From positions 1 through 47,916 of the forward strand of contig CAKSIJ010000019.1 in the NCBI GenBank assembly GCA_934462715.1: a DNA stretch of 47,916 nt. Reading direction: 5' to 3'. This document shows positions 8,086-17,041 of this stretch, piece by piece. The notes below the pieces were generated by a model, which saw only the letters and a program-made list of their open reading frames with translations, was not told where the DNA came from and did not search any database. Each line of letters starts with the position of its first letter. Position 1 is the first letter of the stretch. The DNA comes from an uncultured Clostridia bacterium (lineage in GTDB: Bacteria > Bacillota > Clostridia > UBA1381). The position numbers were made by a program, and so were the translations under genes.

Positions 8086-9563
8086 TTATAAACAAAAATT
8101 TTTGTTGTTTTTCCACGAACAATGACGGCACGTCAGACAATTCCCGTTATATATTTCGTACCTGAATTTTTCCGACAACTCGTTATTAAAAATTTCCATT
8201 ATATCGTTATATCTTACGTTACCGGCACTAAAATCATAGTGATCGGTACAATACATAACATTTCCTTTCCATGCGACATGGATATGGCGAAATGGTGACA
8301 AACAAAACTTTTCACCAATTTTTTCACCATGCTCTGAATGAATAAATTTTACGTCAGTATTGATTTTTTTAAGCTTTTCAACAGCGTTCTTTTTTAAAGT
8401 CTGATAACCATCTGGAATATTTGACCTCCACGACAATATATCCTTTGCTTCCGAATTAAAACACTTTTTAAACCAAGTGCAATAATCATTAATTTCTTTA
8501 TCTGTCATATATATCAAATCATGCAAAATCACCTGTGACGGTAACAACTCACCGAAAGCCTGCGGCAATTCTTCTATTCTCTCCAACAATTCATAAGTCA
8601 GCACTGTCATAATAATAATTTCAGCATTGCCATTTCTGATTTCAGAAATATTTTCTTTAACTTTTTTAAAAACGCCCTTGCCTCGTATTGAATCGTGAAT
8701 ATCTTCCGGTCCGTCAACGGATATATAATTTTTTTTGAATTTTTGTTTTAATAAATCCCTATATCTGTCAATAAGCACACCATTAGTTACAATTCCCAAC
8801 TCAAATCCGTGAAAATATAAATACTCCGTAATTTCTCGAAAATAAGGTGAAGCAAGCGGTTCACCTCCCCAAAGCATAATTGACGGCAAACTGCCTTCCA
8901 TTTTACAGTATTTTGCAATTGAATCAGCCGTTTTTACCCATTCGTCAAATGTCATTTCCGCACCTGCCGCTTTTGAGAAAAAGCCATTTTCTCCCCACTG
9001 TCCGCAAAAAGGGCAGCGGAGATTGGTACCGTCCTCAAGATTTTCGGATAAATCGCCGATTATATTCCCCGAATATCCGGGAGCAAGTATATCCCATTTA
9101 TCGGTGACAAGGCTCAAATCCGCAGGAACCTCTGGTAATTCGTAGTACATGGCAAGCGTACTGCCGAGCAGGTATATTACGCCGTATTTGTCATATGCCG
9201 CAGTAGCCTCTCTTTGAAGTTTATAGTGGTAGTAGACGTATTCTCCGACTTTATCGTTTTTCAGACGTGCAATTTTGAAAACAAGCTTTTTGTTGTCCTG
9301 TTTTCTTTCCCAGTATTCCTCGGATGCAGGGAATGAATAGTGAAAAATGTCCGTCATTTCGATATATTTTTTGCCGTTCGGAAATGTTGATAATTCTCCT
9401 GTCAGAAATTTGTCCGCAACCTCAAAGGGGTTTCCGTCATGTTTTGTTTCAAGATATATAAAATATCGTTTCCGTAGCTTGCTGCGGACATATGATAACC
9501 GTTATCTGAGAGTTTAATTTTCTTATCCTTGTTGTAAGCATACAGCATATATCTTTTAATCAT
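8086..9563 (-). pseudogene. Radical SAM/SPASM-type protein, frameshifted
   Basis: The long frame from 9357 carries the radical SAM core (TNLRCPFCGQWG, then LWGGEPLASPYF) and a cysteine-rich SPASM-like C-terminus with CLTCRHCSW. The region upstream in a second frame encodes a natural N-terminus starting at the ATG at 9563 (MIKRYMLYAYNKDKK), which overlaps the end of the preceding gene. The two frames join if one base is added to the short run at 9460-9463, giving about 492 residues. The first cysteine of the CxxxCxxC cluster motif is Thr (codon 9025-9027). The 150-residue N-terminal region may be a dimeric alpha-beta barrel, but this is a guess. Substrate unknown. It could be a decayed gene, a sequencing error, or a working gene with an unusual cluster. 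It sits between a glycosidase and uxaB. Confidence 0.7.
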
Positions 9564-11820
9564 TTAATATCACCTTAAATCCTGTCTTAGTATTTGTATT
9601 GATTGCTGCGCCGCTGTCTGTCACGGTATAGTCGATAGGCTTTCTGTTTCCGTCAAAATCCAGTTCGTATATTTTCGATATGTTGTTTTTGCCGATTATC
9701 ATACTTCCGGTTTCGGTGTAGCCTATATACTCGTTATCCTTAAATCCCTTAACAAGCACATTTCCGTCCTTTGTGTATATATCTTCGTTGTTTTCAACGG
9801 TAAGTGAGTCTGTTTCCCTGTCATATACGACAACGCTGCCGTCGGAATAATAGGCTTTGTATATATCGCCGTCATTGGCATAATCATCAATTTGTTTATC
9901 CCAAAGCATATTAAGCGGCAAAGCCTTTTTGAAAAACACCTCTTTATAGTTCTTTCCGTCATCGACAATATCGGGTACAACCGTTGAACCGCATATCAAA
10001 TTACGGTAATCATTGCCGCCCGAATACGGGAATTTGCCGTGATATATCATGGCAAGCAGAGGGAAAAAGCTTTCTCTGAAAAAGAGCGTTGAATATCCGA
10101 CGCCCAATGTCCATGCGTGTGCGATAACTCCGGCAAACGGCTGTGATACTCCCTCGCTTGTGATGTTAAAGCCGTAATTTTCAAATTCCTTTATAACGTC
10201 TTTTTTGTATTTGAGCGATTCCTGTGCGACACATTTAACGTGGGGGTCAAAATCATATCTGCGAACCTCCTGGCTCATAACGTCAAGGTGGTATGAGTCC
10301 TTTACCGGGTACATTTCAACCGTCTTTTTAACCCTTGCCGCCATTTTTCCGCTTTGCACATACTTTTTAAAACTTGTCATACGGCTGATTCCGCTTACCC
10401 ATATCCATGATTTGTACATTTCGCCTCTGCAGTCCATTGAAGCAATTTCCGGGTCGAAATAAGGGGTTTCGTCATACATATCATCATAGTTGTCATGGAA
10501 GGTTACAATTGCATTGTATTTTCTCGCTTCGGTAATAAGATGTTTTAAATCATCCATTGTACCGCCGTGTTTGTTGAGCGTGAATACATCAGGATAACCT
10601 GTATCATGCCCTTCGTGCTGCCAGCCTCTTAAGAGCATTACCTGCTTAATTCCGCCGGTAAGGTTATAAATCATCTTAACTCTCTCCAAAGCGTCATTAA
10701 AGGTGTGTACCTCGTCAAAGCCGTCACATTCGATTTGGAAGTAGTAGAACAGTGTTCTGTAATAATCCGCTGATTTAAGCTTTAGGTCTTTTCTGAGGTA
10801 ATTCAAAAGCTCCTGCTGCGAATCGGCTTTTTTTATTATGTACGACGGATTGTTTATCACCCTTATCGATTCAAGCTCGCCGTACGCTCTTACTCTGTAT
10901 GTAAGCGTAACTCCGACAGAGGCATACGGTACGTCATTTACTCTGAAAATACTGTGATGAAGCTTATCGTCAAGATAGGGTGTTTCCACAACTGTGAAAG
11001 AATTGCCGTCCCTAATAATTCCCACATTCCTCTGATAATATGTCTGTTCATATCCGAAAGAGTAGTTTTCGGTGCTGTCTACACATCTTCCGCTGCCGAA
11101 AACGGTTATCATTTTGCTGTTTGCACGGCTTACAAGATTTGGAAACTTAACGTCCAAAAGCTCGTATCCGTACTTCTCGGTCACGTTTACAAGCTCGGTT
11201 TTCGCGTCAATATCATTAACCGTCTTTACAAGATCAAAGCTTACATATTCACCGCAATAGCTGCCGCCGTCAAAATAATCGGTTATTATGCTGTCGTCAG
11301 CTCTGTTTCTGATGTAAACCTCGCCCTCGTCGCCCGAGGAAAAGGCTTCGTTTGAATTGATTTTGCCAAACTCGAATTTCATTTCCGTTTTGTGGCTGTT
11401 TACAAACTTTGGCGCACAGCCGCCGAATGCCGCCTCGACATCTCCCACATAACACCGTTTTGTGTTCTTTCCGTTTGATTCAAATTCTATCGGAACAGCG
11501 TCGGAATTTGCAATCCCCACATTAATTCCTAATGAACCGCCGTATAAATCCGGTCTTAACTTCCAGTGAAGTCCGCAGGTGTACACGTTTCCTTTTTTCC
11601 AGTGCATCGGCTGCGGATATATAGGCATCGTTACTCTGTAATTTCTTTGGTCACATTCTGGCATATTCATGTGACCGTATAAAAAATCACAGAAAAGGTC
11701 AGCCTTTTCTTTGACAGGGTGGTCGCACAGTGCCTCAAAGCTGCACTCTACATACAGTATATCGCCCGGGTATATACAATGAGATGATACCCTTACTCCT
11801 ACTAATTTTATATTGCTCAT
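9556..11820 (-). CDS. Large glycoside hydrolase, GH101-like/DUF5696-like barrel
   Basis: A 754-residue protein without a signal peptide, so probably cytoplasmic. The N-terminal third is beta-rich. The middle has features of a TIM-barrel glycosidase: QVMLLRGWQHEGHDTGYPDV, the segment IVTFHDNYDDMYDETPYFD and the later YHLDVMSQEVRRYDFDP, each with candidate acidic catalytic residues. The pattern recalls endo-alpha-N-acetylgalactosaminidases (GH101) and the related DUF5696 proteins. The exact family and substrate are not certain. Given the neighbours (GH78, rhamnose isomerase, hexuronate genes), action on a pectic oligosaccharide is more likely than on mucin, but that is inference. I chose ATG 11820 because GGAGG lies just upstream; a GTG at 11838 is in frame but has no site. 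Confidence 0.72.
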   Translation of the reverse strand: MSNIKLVGVRVSSHCIYPGDILYVECSFEALCDHPVKEKADLFCDFLYGHMNMPECDQRNYRVTMPIYPQPMHWKKGNVYTCGLHWKLRPDLYGGSLGINVGIANSDAVPIEFESNGKNTKRCYVGDVEAAFGGCAPKFVNSHKTEMKFEFGKINSNEAFSSGDEGEVYIRNRADDSIITDYFDGGSYCGEYVSFDLVKTVNDIDAKTELVNVTEKYGYELLDVKFPNLVSRANSKMITVFGSGRCVDSTENYSFGYEQTYYQRNVGIIRDGNSFTVVETPYLDDKLHHSIFRVNDVPYASVGVTLTYRVRAYGELESIRVINNPSYIIKKADSQQELLNYLRKDLKLKSADYYRTLFYYFQIECDGFDEVHTFNDALERVKMIYNLTGGIKQVMLLRGWQHEGHDTGYPDVFTLNKHGGTMDDLKHLITEARKYNAIVTFHDNYDDMYDETPYFDPEIASMDCRGEMYKSWIWVSGISRMTSFKKYVQSGKMAARVKKTVEMYPVKDSYHLDVMSQEVRRYDFDPHVKCVAQESLKYKKDVIKEFENYGFNITSEGVSQPFAGVIAHAWTLGVGYSTLFFRESFFPLLAMIYHGKFPYSGGNDYRNLICGSTVVPDIVDDGKNYKEVFFKKALPLNMLWDKQIDDYANDGDIYKAYYSDGSVVVYDRETDSLTVENNEDIYTKDGNVLVKGFKDNEYIGYTETGSMIIGKNNISKIYELDFDGNRKPIDYTVTDSGAAINTNTKTGFKVILND

Positions 11821-11891
11821 TAATTTCCTCCGTTTCACCGCAAATGCGGCTTTTTTTATGATAATAGTTACTCTATTTTAAACCAAGAATA

Positions 11892-12366
11892 TTAAATTTT
11901 ATATTCATACAGATTGACATTGCCAAGTAATCCGCATGGTTCAAATTTTAGATATTTAGAAAAATCATCCTTACGTTCATAAGCGTTGGTTGTTGAAACA
12001 ATTACCTTTATTTTATTTTTTCCGTCTACAATAAAATCAGAAATATCAAAGCTATATGGCGGTGATAATTTGAACTCGACATATTGATTATTGATATACA
12101 GTCTTACTGCTTCTCCGACTTCGCCCAAATCCAGTATATAATGTTTCCCTGTGGTTAATTCTATCTGCGTATCATACTTCATATCACCTGAAAAATCAGG
12201 GAGTTCATCTTTACCGCAAATATTAAATAATTTGTTTGTTCGCTTATAGAATGTATATTCTTTGTCAGACTCTTTTTTTATGCTGATGTCATACTGCAAA
12301 TTCAGCTCTGTTTTGTCGGATTTTCTTCTGTATACTGAATTATTGCAAGGGCGAAAAAAGCTGACT
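11892..12366 (-). pseudogene. C-terminal fragment of a glycosidase (GH2/GH106-like)
   Basis: An open frame of about 158 codons with only a weak TTG (12299) as a possible start and no ribosome site. Its sequence matches the kind of beta-sandwich that ends GH106 rhamnosidases and GH2-type enzymes: YILDLGEVGEAVRLYINNQ, then PPYSFDISDFIVDGKNKIKV and finally CGLLGNVNLYEY. The catalytic domain that should precede it is absent; a stop at 12367-12369 and then about 150 bp of non-coding DNA separate it from GH78. It is best read as the remnant of a deleted enzyme gene in a rhamnose locus. A stand-alone carbohydrate-binding protein is possible but less likely. Confidence 0.55.
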
Positions 12367-12516
12367 TTACCACACTACCCACAAAAACTACTGCTGCTGC
12401 CGCAAAACCGGGCATTAACAAACACATTGAATAATTTTTTTAATAAAAATGGTCCATATGTTTGACAACTGCAGATTATTATGATTTATGTTTTCATCAC
12501 AAACTCTCGCTTTATA

Positions 12517-15015
12517 TCACCGTAAAAAATGCTGATTTGTCCGTTTATCTACAACGAAACGGAATTTACCGCGTGTTAATTCTGTTTTTTCGTTGTTGAT
12601 AAACAATAATGCCCTTGTGTTAAATGGTATTTCAACCGATAAATCAATAAATTTGTCATTTCTCTCCCAAAAAACGCGAATATCTCCGTATATTGTAGTA
12701 TATGAAGCTTTAAGATATTCCAAATCTTCATGAAAATACGGTTTGATTAAAAATTCACTGAATCCGCCGCAGTCCTTTGGAATGATTCCGCAAAGCCCGG
12801 TAATAAACCAAAAATCAATCATTGTCAATCCTATATGGTTTAAAGCACCGTTGCCTTCCCATGTTTCCCATACGGTTGTTGCACCGTTTTTTATCATATT
12901 GCCATAGCTCGGATAATTGGTTTGTGTTAGTATTTTATACACCACATCTTGTCTGTTGTTTTCCGTCAAAAGTTCAAACAGGCTTTTTGTTCCGTACATT
13001 CCGGTATCGACCTTATAATTATTTTTTTCAAGATTGCTTATTATCCTATCAAGCAGCTTTGTATACTTTTCTCGCGGCACTATTTTACAATGCATCGGAA
13101 ATACGTCACAGCCTTGAATACCGTATGCGTAATAATCCTTTAGATAAGCGTTATTGACAGCATTTACCGCCGCCTCTCTCTCCTTTGAAAATGCGTCGTT
13201 TTTATACCCCGAGGCAGATAACGCCTTATTATAAGTATCTATGCAGCGGATTAAAAAGCAGGTATTTACAAGCTCATTCGGAAGGTACAAGGTTTGCGGC
13301 CGATCCCATGTACCTTCCGTTGGCAGAATCCAATCTCCGAGGCACCAGCCACCGTCCTCCTCCTTATTTGCAAGTCCTCTTTCGTCAAGCCTGTTCAAAA
13401 TATAGCAAATCCACTTTTTCATTGACGGCAGGGTTTCTTCAAGACTTTTTTTATCTCCGTAATGCAGATAAAAATTCCAAGGAATAAATACTATTGCACT
13501 GCCCCAGCCTATTCCGCCGCCGCCTCCGTTAAACGGCACTGTATGCGGAACATATCCCGTTTCCTTGTTTTGAGCATCCATAATATCCTTTATCCACTTT
13601 TTATACAAGTCGTATGCGTCAAAATTGCACATTAGGCTGTAGGAGGTATTTTGCCCGTCGCCTGTATATCCAAGCCTCTCTCTGTGGGGACAATCCATCG
13701 GAATAGCGCCATGAATATTACATCTTTGCGTATTCAAATTCATATTATGTATTTTATTCAATAAATCATTTGAACATTCAAAATATGCATTATCCTTAAT
13801 CGCAGTATAGATATAAAGCGCCTGCACGTCAATAATTTCAACATCCGGAGCGTCTGTTTGAAAATAACGAAATGCGTGCCATACAAACTGAGGCATAAAC
13901 TCTTCGGCACCGTCACCTCCGAGTATAAAACAATCCTCCTGAATCTGATTTTTGTCACAATCAATATATCCGACAGTTGAGCTGAAATCTAATTTGCCGT
14001 TCTCGTCAAGAGCTTCCGCATAACGAACTCTCACAACGTCCCCGGATTTACCGGACAGCCTGAACTTAACCAAGCCTGTCATACATTCTTTACAGTCATA
14101 AACAGTATCTGAAATTTTTGCGGGCTTAATGATTTTTCTGACTTTATCACAAGGTGCAAACTGCGGTAAAAATTCACTTTTCGGAGGTCGCGCCGTCTGT
14201 GCGTTGCCGATAATTTCACCGCTTAACCGTGCGTCATGAATCTCTCCGATGAATATGGAATTCTTAACAAGGCTTGACTCCGATACAAGCCATTCTTCAT
14301 CGCTGATAAGCTCAAAATCACCCGATGTGAGCCAAAATACGGTTTTTAACACATCATATTCAAAAATGCCCTCCGTAACCCGTCCCGTATCCCTGTACAT
14401 TCCGTTACCAAGCATTATTTCAACGGTATTTTGTCCATCCTTTAACCAATCTGTAACATCATAGGTAAGAAAATACAATGATTTTTCTGTTTCGCCATCG
14501 TACGGATATTGAAGCTTTTTTCGGGTGACAACATCATAGTCTGTTCTGCACGGTGCGAAATAATCATCACCGACTTTTTTTGAATTAATCTTTAGAGTAA
14601 AGTATCCCAATCCGCATACAGAAACATATGCCTCCGCTTTCTTTTTAAAATAAAATTCTTTTTTGAATATCGGTGCGGTTTTGGTTTTTGCCGTTATCCA
14701 CTTTGCTTTCCATTCCCCAATTACGGCGGTTACAAAAAAATCCCTTTCGCTTGTGTACGTACCCTTATCGGTTGTTACGCTGACCTGCCAGAAATACTTT
14801 TTGTGTGAGGACAGCTCTTTTCCCTCATAGTAAACATAATCTGTTTTGCGGCTTTCAATCCTTCCGGTTTCCCAAAATATATTATTGTCCTTATCAAAAA
14901 CCCTGATTGAATAAGATCTTTGTATGCTGCCGTCCTCTTCGGTAATTCTCCATCCAAAAAACGGTTTATCGCCCACGCCTATCGGCCTGATTTTTTTATC
15001 ACATAACAGAATCAT
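12517..15015 (-). CDS. GH78 alpha-L-rhamnosidase
   Basis: Cleaves terminal alpha-L-rhamnose from rhamnogalacturonan oligosaccharides or plant glycosides. The 832-residue product has the family's architecture: N-terminal beta domains (about 1-330), an (alpha/alpha)6 catalytic barrel (about 400-740) and a C-terminal beta domain. The hallmark DCPHRERLGYTGDGQ (about residue 440) contains the catalytic acid region, and TVWETWEG (about 715) holds the general-base glutamate. No signal peptide is seen, so it acts on imported oligosaccharides. The start at 15015 has GAGGGA upstream. It lies 40 bp after rhaA in the same direction, so released rhamnose would feed that enzyme. Export by a non-classical route cannot be ruled out. 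Confidence 0.95.
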   Translation of the reverse strand: MILLCDKKIRPIGVGDKPFFGWRITEEDGSIQRSYSIRVFDKDNNIFWETGRIESRKTDYVYYEGKELSSHKKYFWQVSVTTDKGTYTSERDFFVTAVIGEWKAKWITAKTKTAPIFKKEFYFKKKAEAYVSVCGLGYFTLKINSKKVGDDYFAPCRTDYDVVTRKKLQYPYDGETEKSLYFLTYDVTDWLKDGQNTVEIMLGNGMYRDTGRVTEGIFEYDVLKTVFWLTSGDFELISDEEWLVSESSLVKNSIFIGEIHDARLSGEIIGNAQTARPPKSEFLPQFAPCDKVRKIIKPAKISDTVYDCKECMTGLVKFRLSGKSGDVVRVRYAEALDENGKLDFSSTVGYIDCDKNQIQEDCFILGGDGAEEFMPQFVWHAFRYFQTDAPDVEIIDVQALYIYTAIKDNAYFECSNDLLNKIHNMNLNTQRCNIHGAIPMDCPHRERLGYTGDGQNTSYSLMCNFDAYDLYKKWIKDIMDAQNKETGYVPHTVPFNGGGGGIGWGSAIVFIPWNFYLHYGDKKSLEETLPSMKKWICYILNRLDERGLANKEEDGGWCLGDWILPTEGTWDRPQTLYLPNELVNTCFLIRCIDTYNKALSASGYKNDAFSKEREAAVNAVNNAYLKDYYAYGIQGCDVFPMHCKIVPREKYTKLLDRIISNLEKNNYKVDTGMYGTKSLFELLTENNRQDVVYKILTQTNYPSYGNMIKNGATTVWETWEGNGALNHIGLTMIDFWFITGLCGIIPKDCGGFSEFLIKPYFHEDLEYLKASYTTIYGDIRVFWERNDKFIDLSVEIPFNTRALLFINNEKTELTRGKFRFVVDKRTNQHFLR

Positions 15016-15055
15016 AAAATTCCCTCATACCTTGTACAAATTATACTATAACAAA

Positions 15056-16342
15056 TCATCTTTTAAACATTACGTTCTTTTCGTATTCTTTTAAATCGGC
15101 AAGCCATTGCTCGTTTGTGAATATATTTTTTTGCATACAATAGTATTCCCACACAGCGTTATAGGGCAATGACCTGAATTCGTCCATCAAGGTAAGACGA
15201 AGAGTAAAGTCCTTTTCATCTTCCGCTTTATGCAGCATCGGCACCGGCTCGAGCATAGCGGAGAGCAAGGCTCTTTTTGTTGCTCTTGTTCCGATTGTCC
15301 ATGCTGCGACTCTGTTAATCGATGCATCAAAATAATCTGTTCCTATAAAAGCATTATCCAGGACTCCGCACCTTACAATTTCACGCATCATATTGTTCAG
15401 CTTGTCATCATTTATTACAACATGGTCGGAATCCCAGCGCAACCCTCTCGTTAAGTGTGCCGTAAACTTATCTGAGAATACCATAACAGAGGAAATCTTG
15501 TCGGCAACGTTTTCCTCACAATGGAAGTGTCCCAAATCAAGATTCATGATCGTATTGCCGATTCCGTTTGCTCTTGCATAGGCATTATATGATAAATAAA
15601 AATCATTTGAGCCGACCGTATATTCCTCAACTCCAACGGCAAAAAGCTTAGGCTCCAGTGCATCGTAAACATGTTGCTTTGAAATTTTCTTTTTAGTGAA
15701 TATTTCATCAAAGGATTGCTTCATCAGTTCTCTGTATTTCATTCTGTTGGCAGGGATATCCTTCATACCGTCCTGTACCCAGGTATTAAATATGCACGGG
15801 CTCCCCTGCTCTTTTCCTATATATTCTGCTATTTCACGAACCGCCTGCATATGCTTTACCCAAAACGCTCTTATTTCTTCGCACGGATTTGATATGGTAA
15901 GTCCGTCTGCGGCTTTGGGATGAGAAAAGGTGGTTGCGTTCATATCAAGTCCGACACCGGTTTTCTTTGCCCATCTGACCCAGCCCTCGAAATGTCTCGG
16001 AGCGTATTCGTCACGGTCAATTCCCTTTTCGTAATCTTCGCCGTAGCTTGAATGAAGATTGACCTTCAGAGCACCGGGAATGTATGAAATTGCTTTTTCC
16101 AAATCCATTCTGTATTCCTGCGGATTTCTCGGTCTGCCGGGATAGTTGCCCGTAACCATAAGCCCTCCGCCGGCTCCAGTTCCCATGGTCTCAAAACCGA
16201 TAATATCATCACCCTGCCAACAAGGAATCGATACCGGAATAGTATCAAATTTTCTCAGCACGGTGTCAACATCAACTCCGTATGATGAGAAAACCTCTTT
16301 TGCGGCTTGATATGCCTTTAAAATTCTTGCTTCATTATTCAT
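15056..16342 (-). CDS. rhaA: L-rhamnose isomerase
   Basis: Converts L-rhamnose to L-rhamnulose in the cytoplasm, a metal-dependent ketol isomerase with a TIM barrel. The 428-residue product is of normal length (E. coli RhaA 419). Recognisable segments are VSIPCWQGDDIIGFE near the N-terminus, MNLDLGHFHCEENVADKI and LRWDSDHVVI, which supply Asp, His and Glu metal ligands, and GTDYFDASINRVAAW. It is placed directly before GH78 and 12 bp after the DUF4867-like gene, so the three are likely cotranscribed. Rhamnulose kinase and rhamnulose-1-phosphate aldolase genes are not present in the window and must lie elsewhere. Confidence 0.96.
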   Translation of the reverse strand: MNNEARILKAYQAAKEVFSSYGVDVDTVLRKFDTIPVSIPCWQGDDIIGFETMGTGAGGGLMVTGNYPGRPRNPQEYRMDLEKAISYIPGALKVNLHSSYGEDYEKGIDRDEYAPRHFEGWVRWAKKTGVGLDMNATTFSHPKAADGLTISNPCEEIRAFWVKHMQAVREIAEYIGKEQGSPCIFNTWVQDGMKDIPANRMKYRELMKQSFDEIFTKKKISKQHVYDALEPKLFAVGVEEYTVGSNDFYLSYNAYARANGIGNTIMNLDLGHFHCEENVADKISSVMVFSDKFTAHLTRGLRWDSDHVVINDDKLNNMMREIVRCGVLDNAFIGTDYFDASINRVAAWTIGTRATKRALLSAMLEPVPMLHKAEDEKDFTLRLTLMDEFRSLPYNAVWEYYCMQKNIFTNEQWLADLKEYEKNVMFKR

Positions 16343-16354
16343 TGTTTCTCCCTC

Positions 16355-16987
16355 TCATTTTTCATAAGTTAAATTTTTGCCCGAAAGTCCGACGTAAGCA
16401 CCGTTTTTTATCTCAGGCGCATCCTTGTGAGCCATAAGCCATTTATTAACGCCAAAGCACATCTTGTCCTCATTATTTTTGACAGCAAAGTCAAGCTTCG
16501 GAGCATTTGTACCCCTCGGCAAAACGCACATGACTCTGTATCCGTCATCATTTACATTCATCGGGGCATAATGAAGTGTGGTTCCGTAAAGCTCGACTCC
16601 AACTCCGGCAGGAACCAAGAATGCCTTGCACAAGGACGTATCAAAGCTTCCATTTTCAATTTCGCAAACGCAGCCCAACACAAGAATTATATCATCCAAT
16701 GTTATGTTAAACTCACTGCTTTTGTGATATTCAAGACAATTTAGCGTTCTGTTTTTACCGTTTACATATCCGATTTGTATGGGATATGAACCAAAACCTC
16801 TTTTCAGTATTTCGTCACAAACCTTACACATCTCCAGCTCGGGTTCCGATGCAACGTATTCTATTCCGTCGCCGGGAATTTTTACTTTTAACAGTTTTTC
16901 CCTTAATTCGGAAAAATCATATCCCTCAAGCACGCAGCCGTATTTTTTAAATTCAGCATCAGTTATATTGTGTATTTTCATTTCCAC
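16355..16987 (-). CDS. DUF4867-like cupin-type protein
   Basis: A 210-residue soluble protein resembling the DUF4867 family, which has no assigned activity that I know of. It begins with EFKKYGCVLEGYDFSEL, contains YPIQIGYVNGKNRTLNCLEY and EFNITLDDIILVLGCV, and has the glycine- and hydrophobic-rich beta pattern of a cupin-like fold (AFLVPAGVGVELYGTTLHYAP). Sitting immediately upstream of rhaA, it may act in sugar handling, for example as an epimerase, lactonase or binding protein; this is a guess from context. The GTG at 16987 has GGAG 10 nt upstream, better than the ATG two codons later. Confidence 0.68.
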   Translation of the reverse strand: MEMKIHNITDAEFKKYGCVLEGYDFSELREKLLKVKIPGDGIEYVASEPELEMCKVCDEILKRGFGSYPIQIGYVNGKNRTLNCLEYHKSSEFNITLDDIILVLGCVCEIENGSFDTSLCKAFLVPAGVGVELYGTTLHYAPMNVNDDGYRVMCVLPRGTNAPKLDFAVKNNEDKMCFGVNKWLMAHKDAPEIKNGAYVGLSGKNLTYEK

Positions 16988-17041
16988 AAGCTTTTCTCTC
17001 CTTTTATAATTTAAAATGTTAATGGTTGTTCAAAGATGTAT

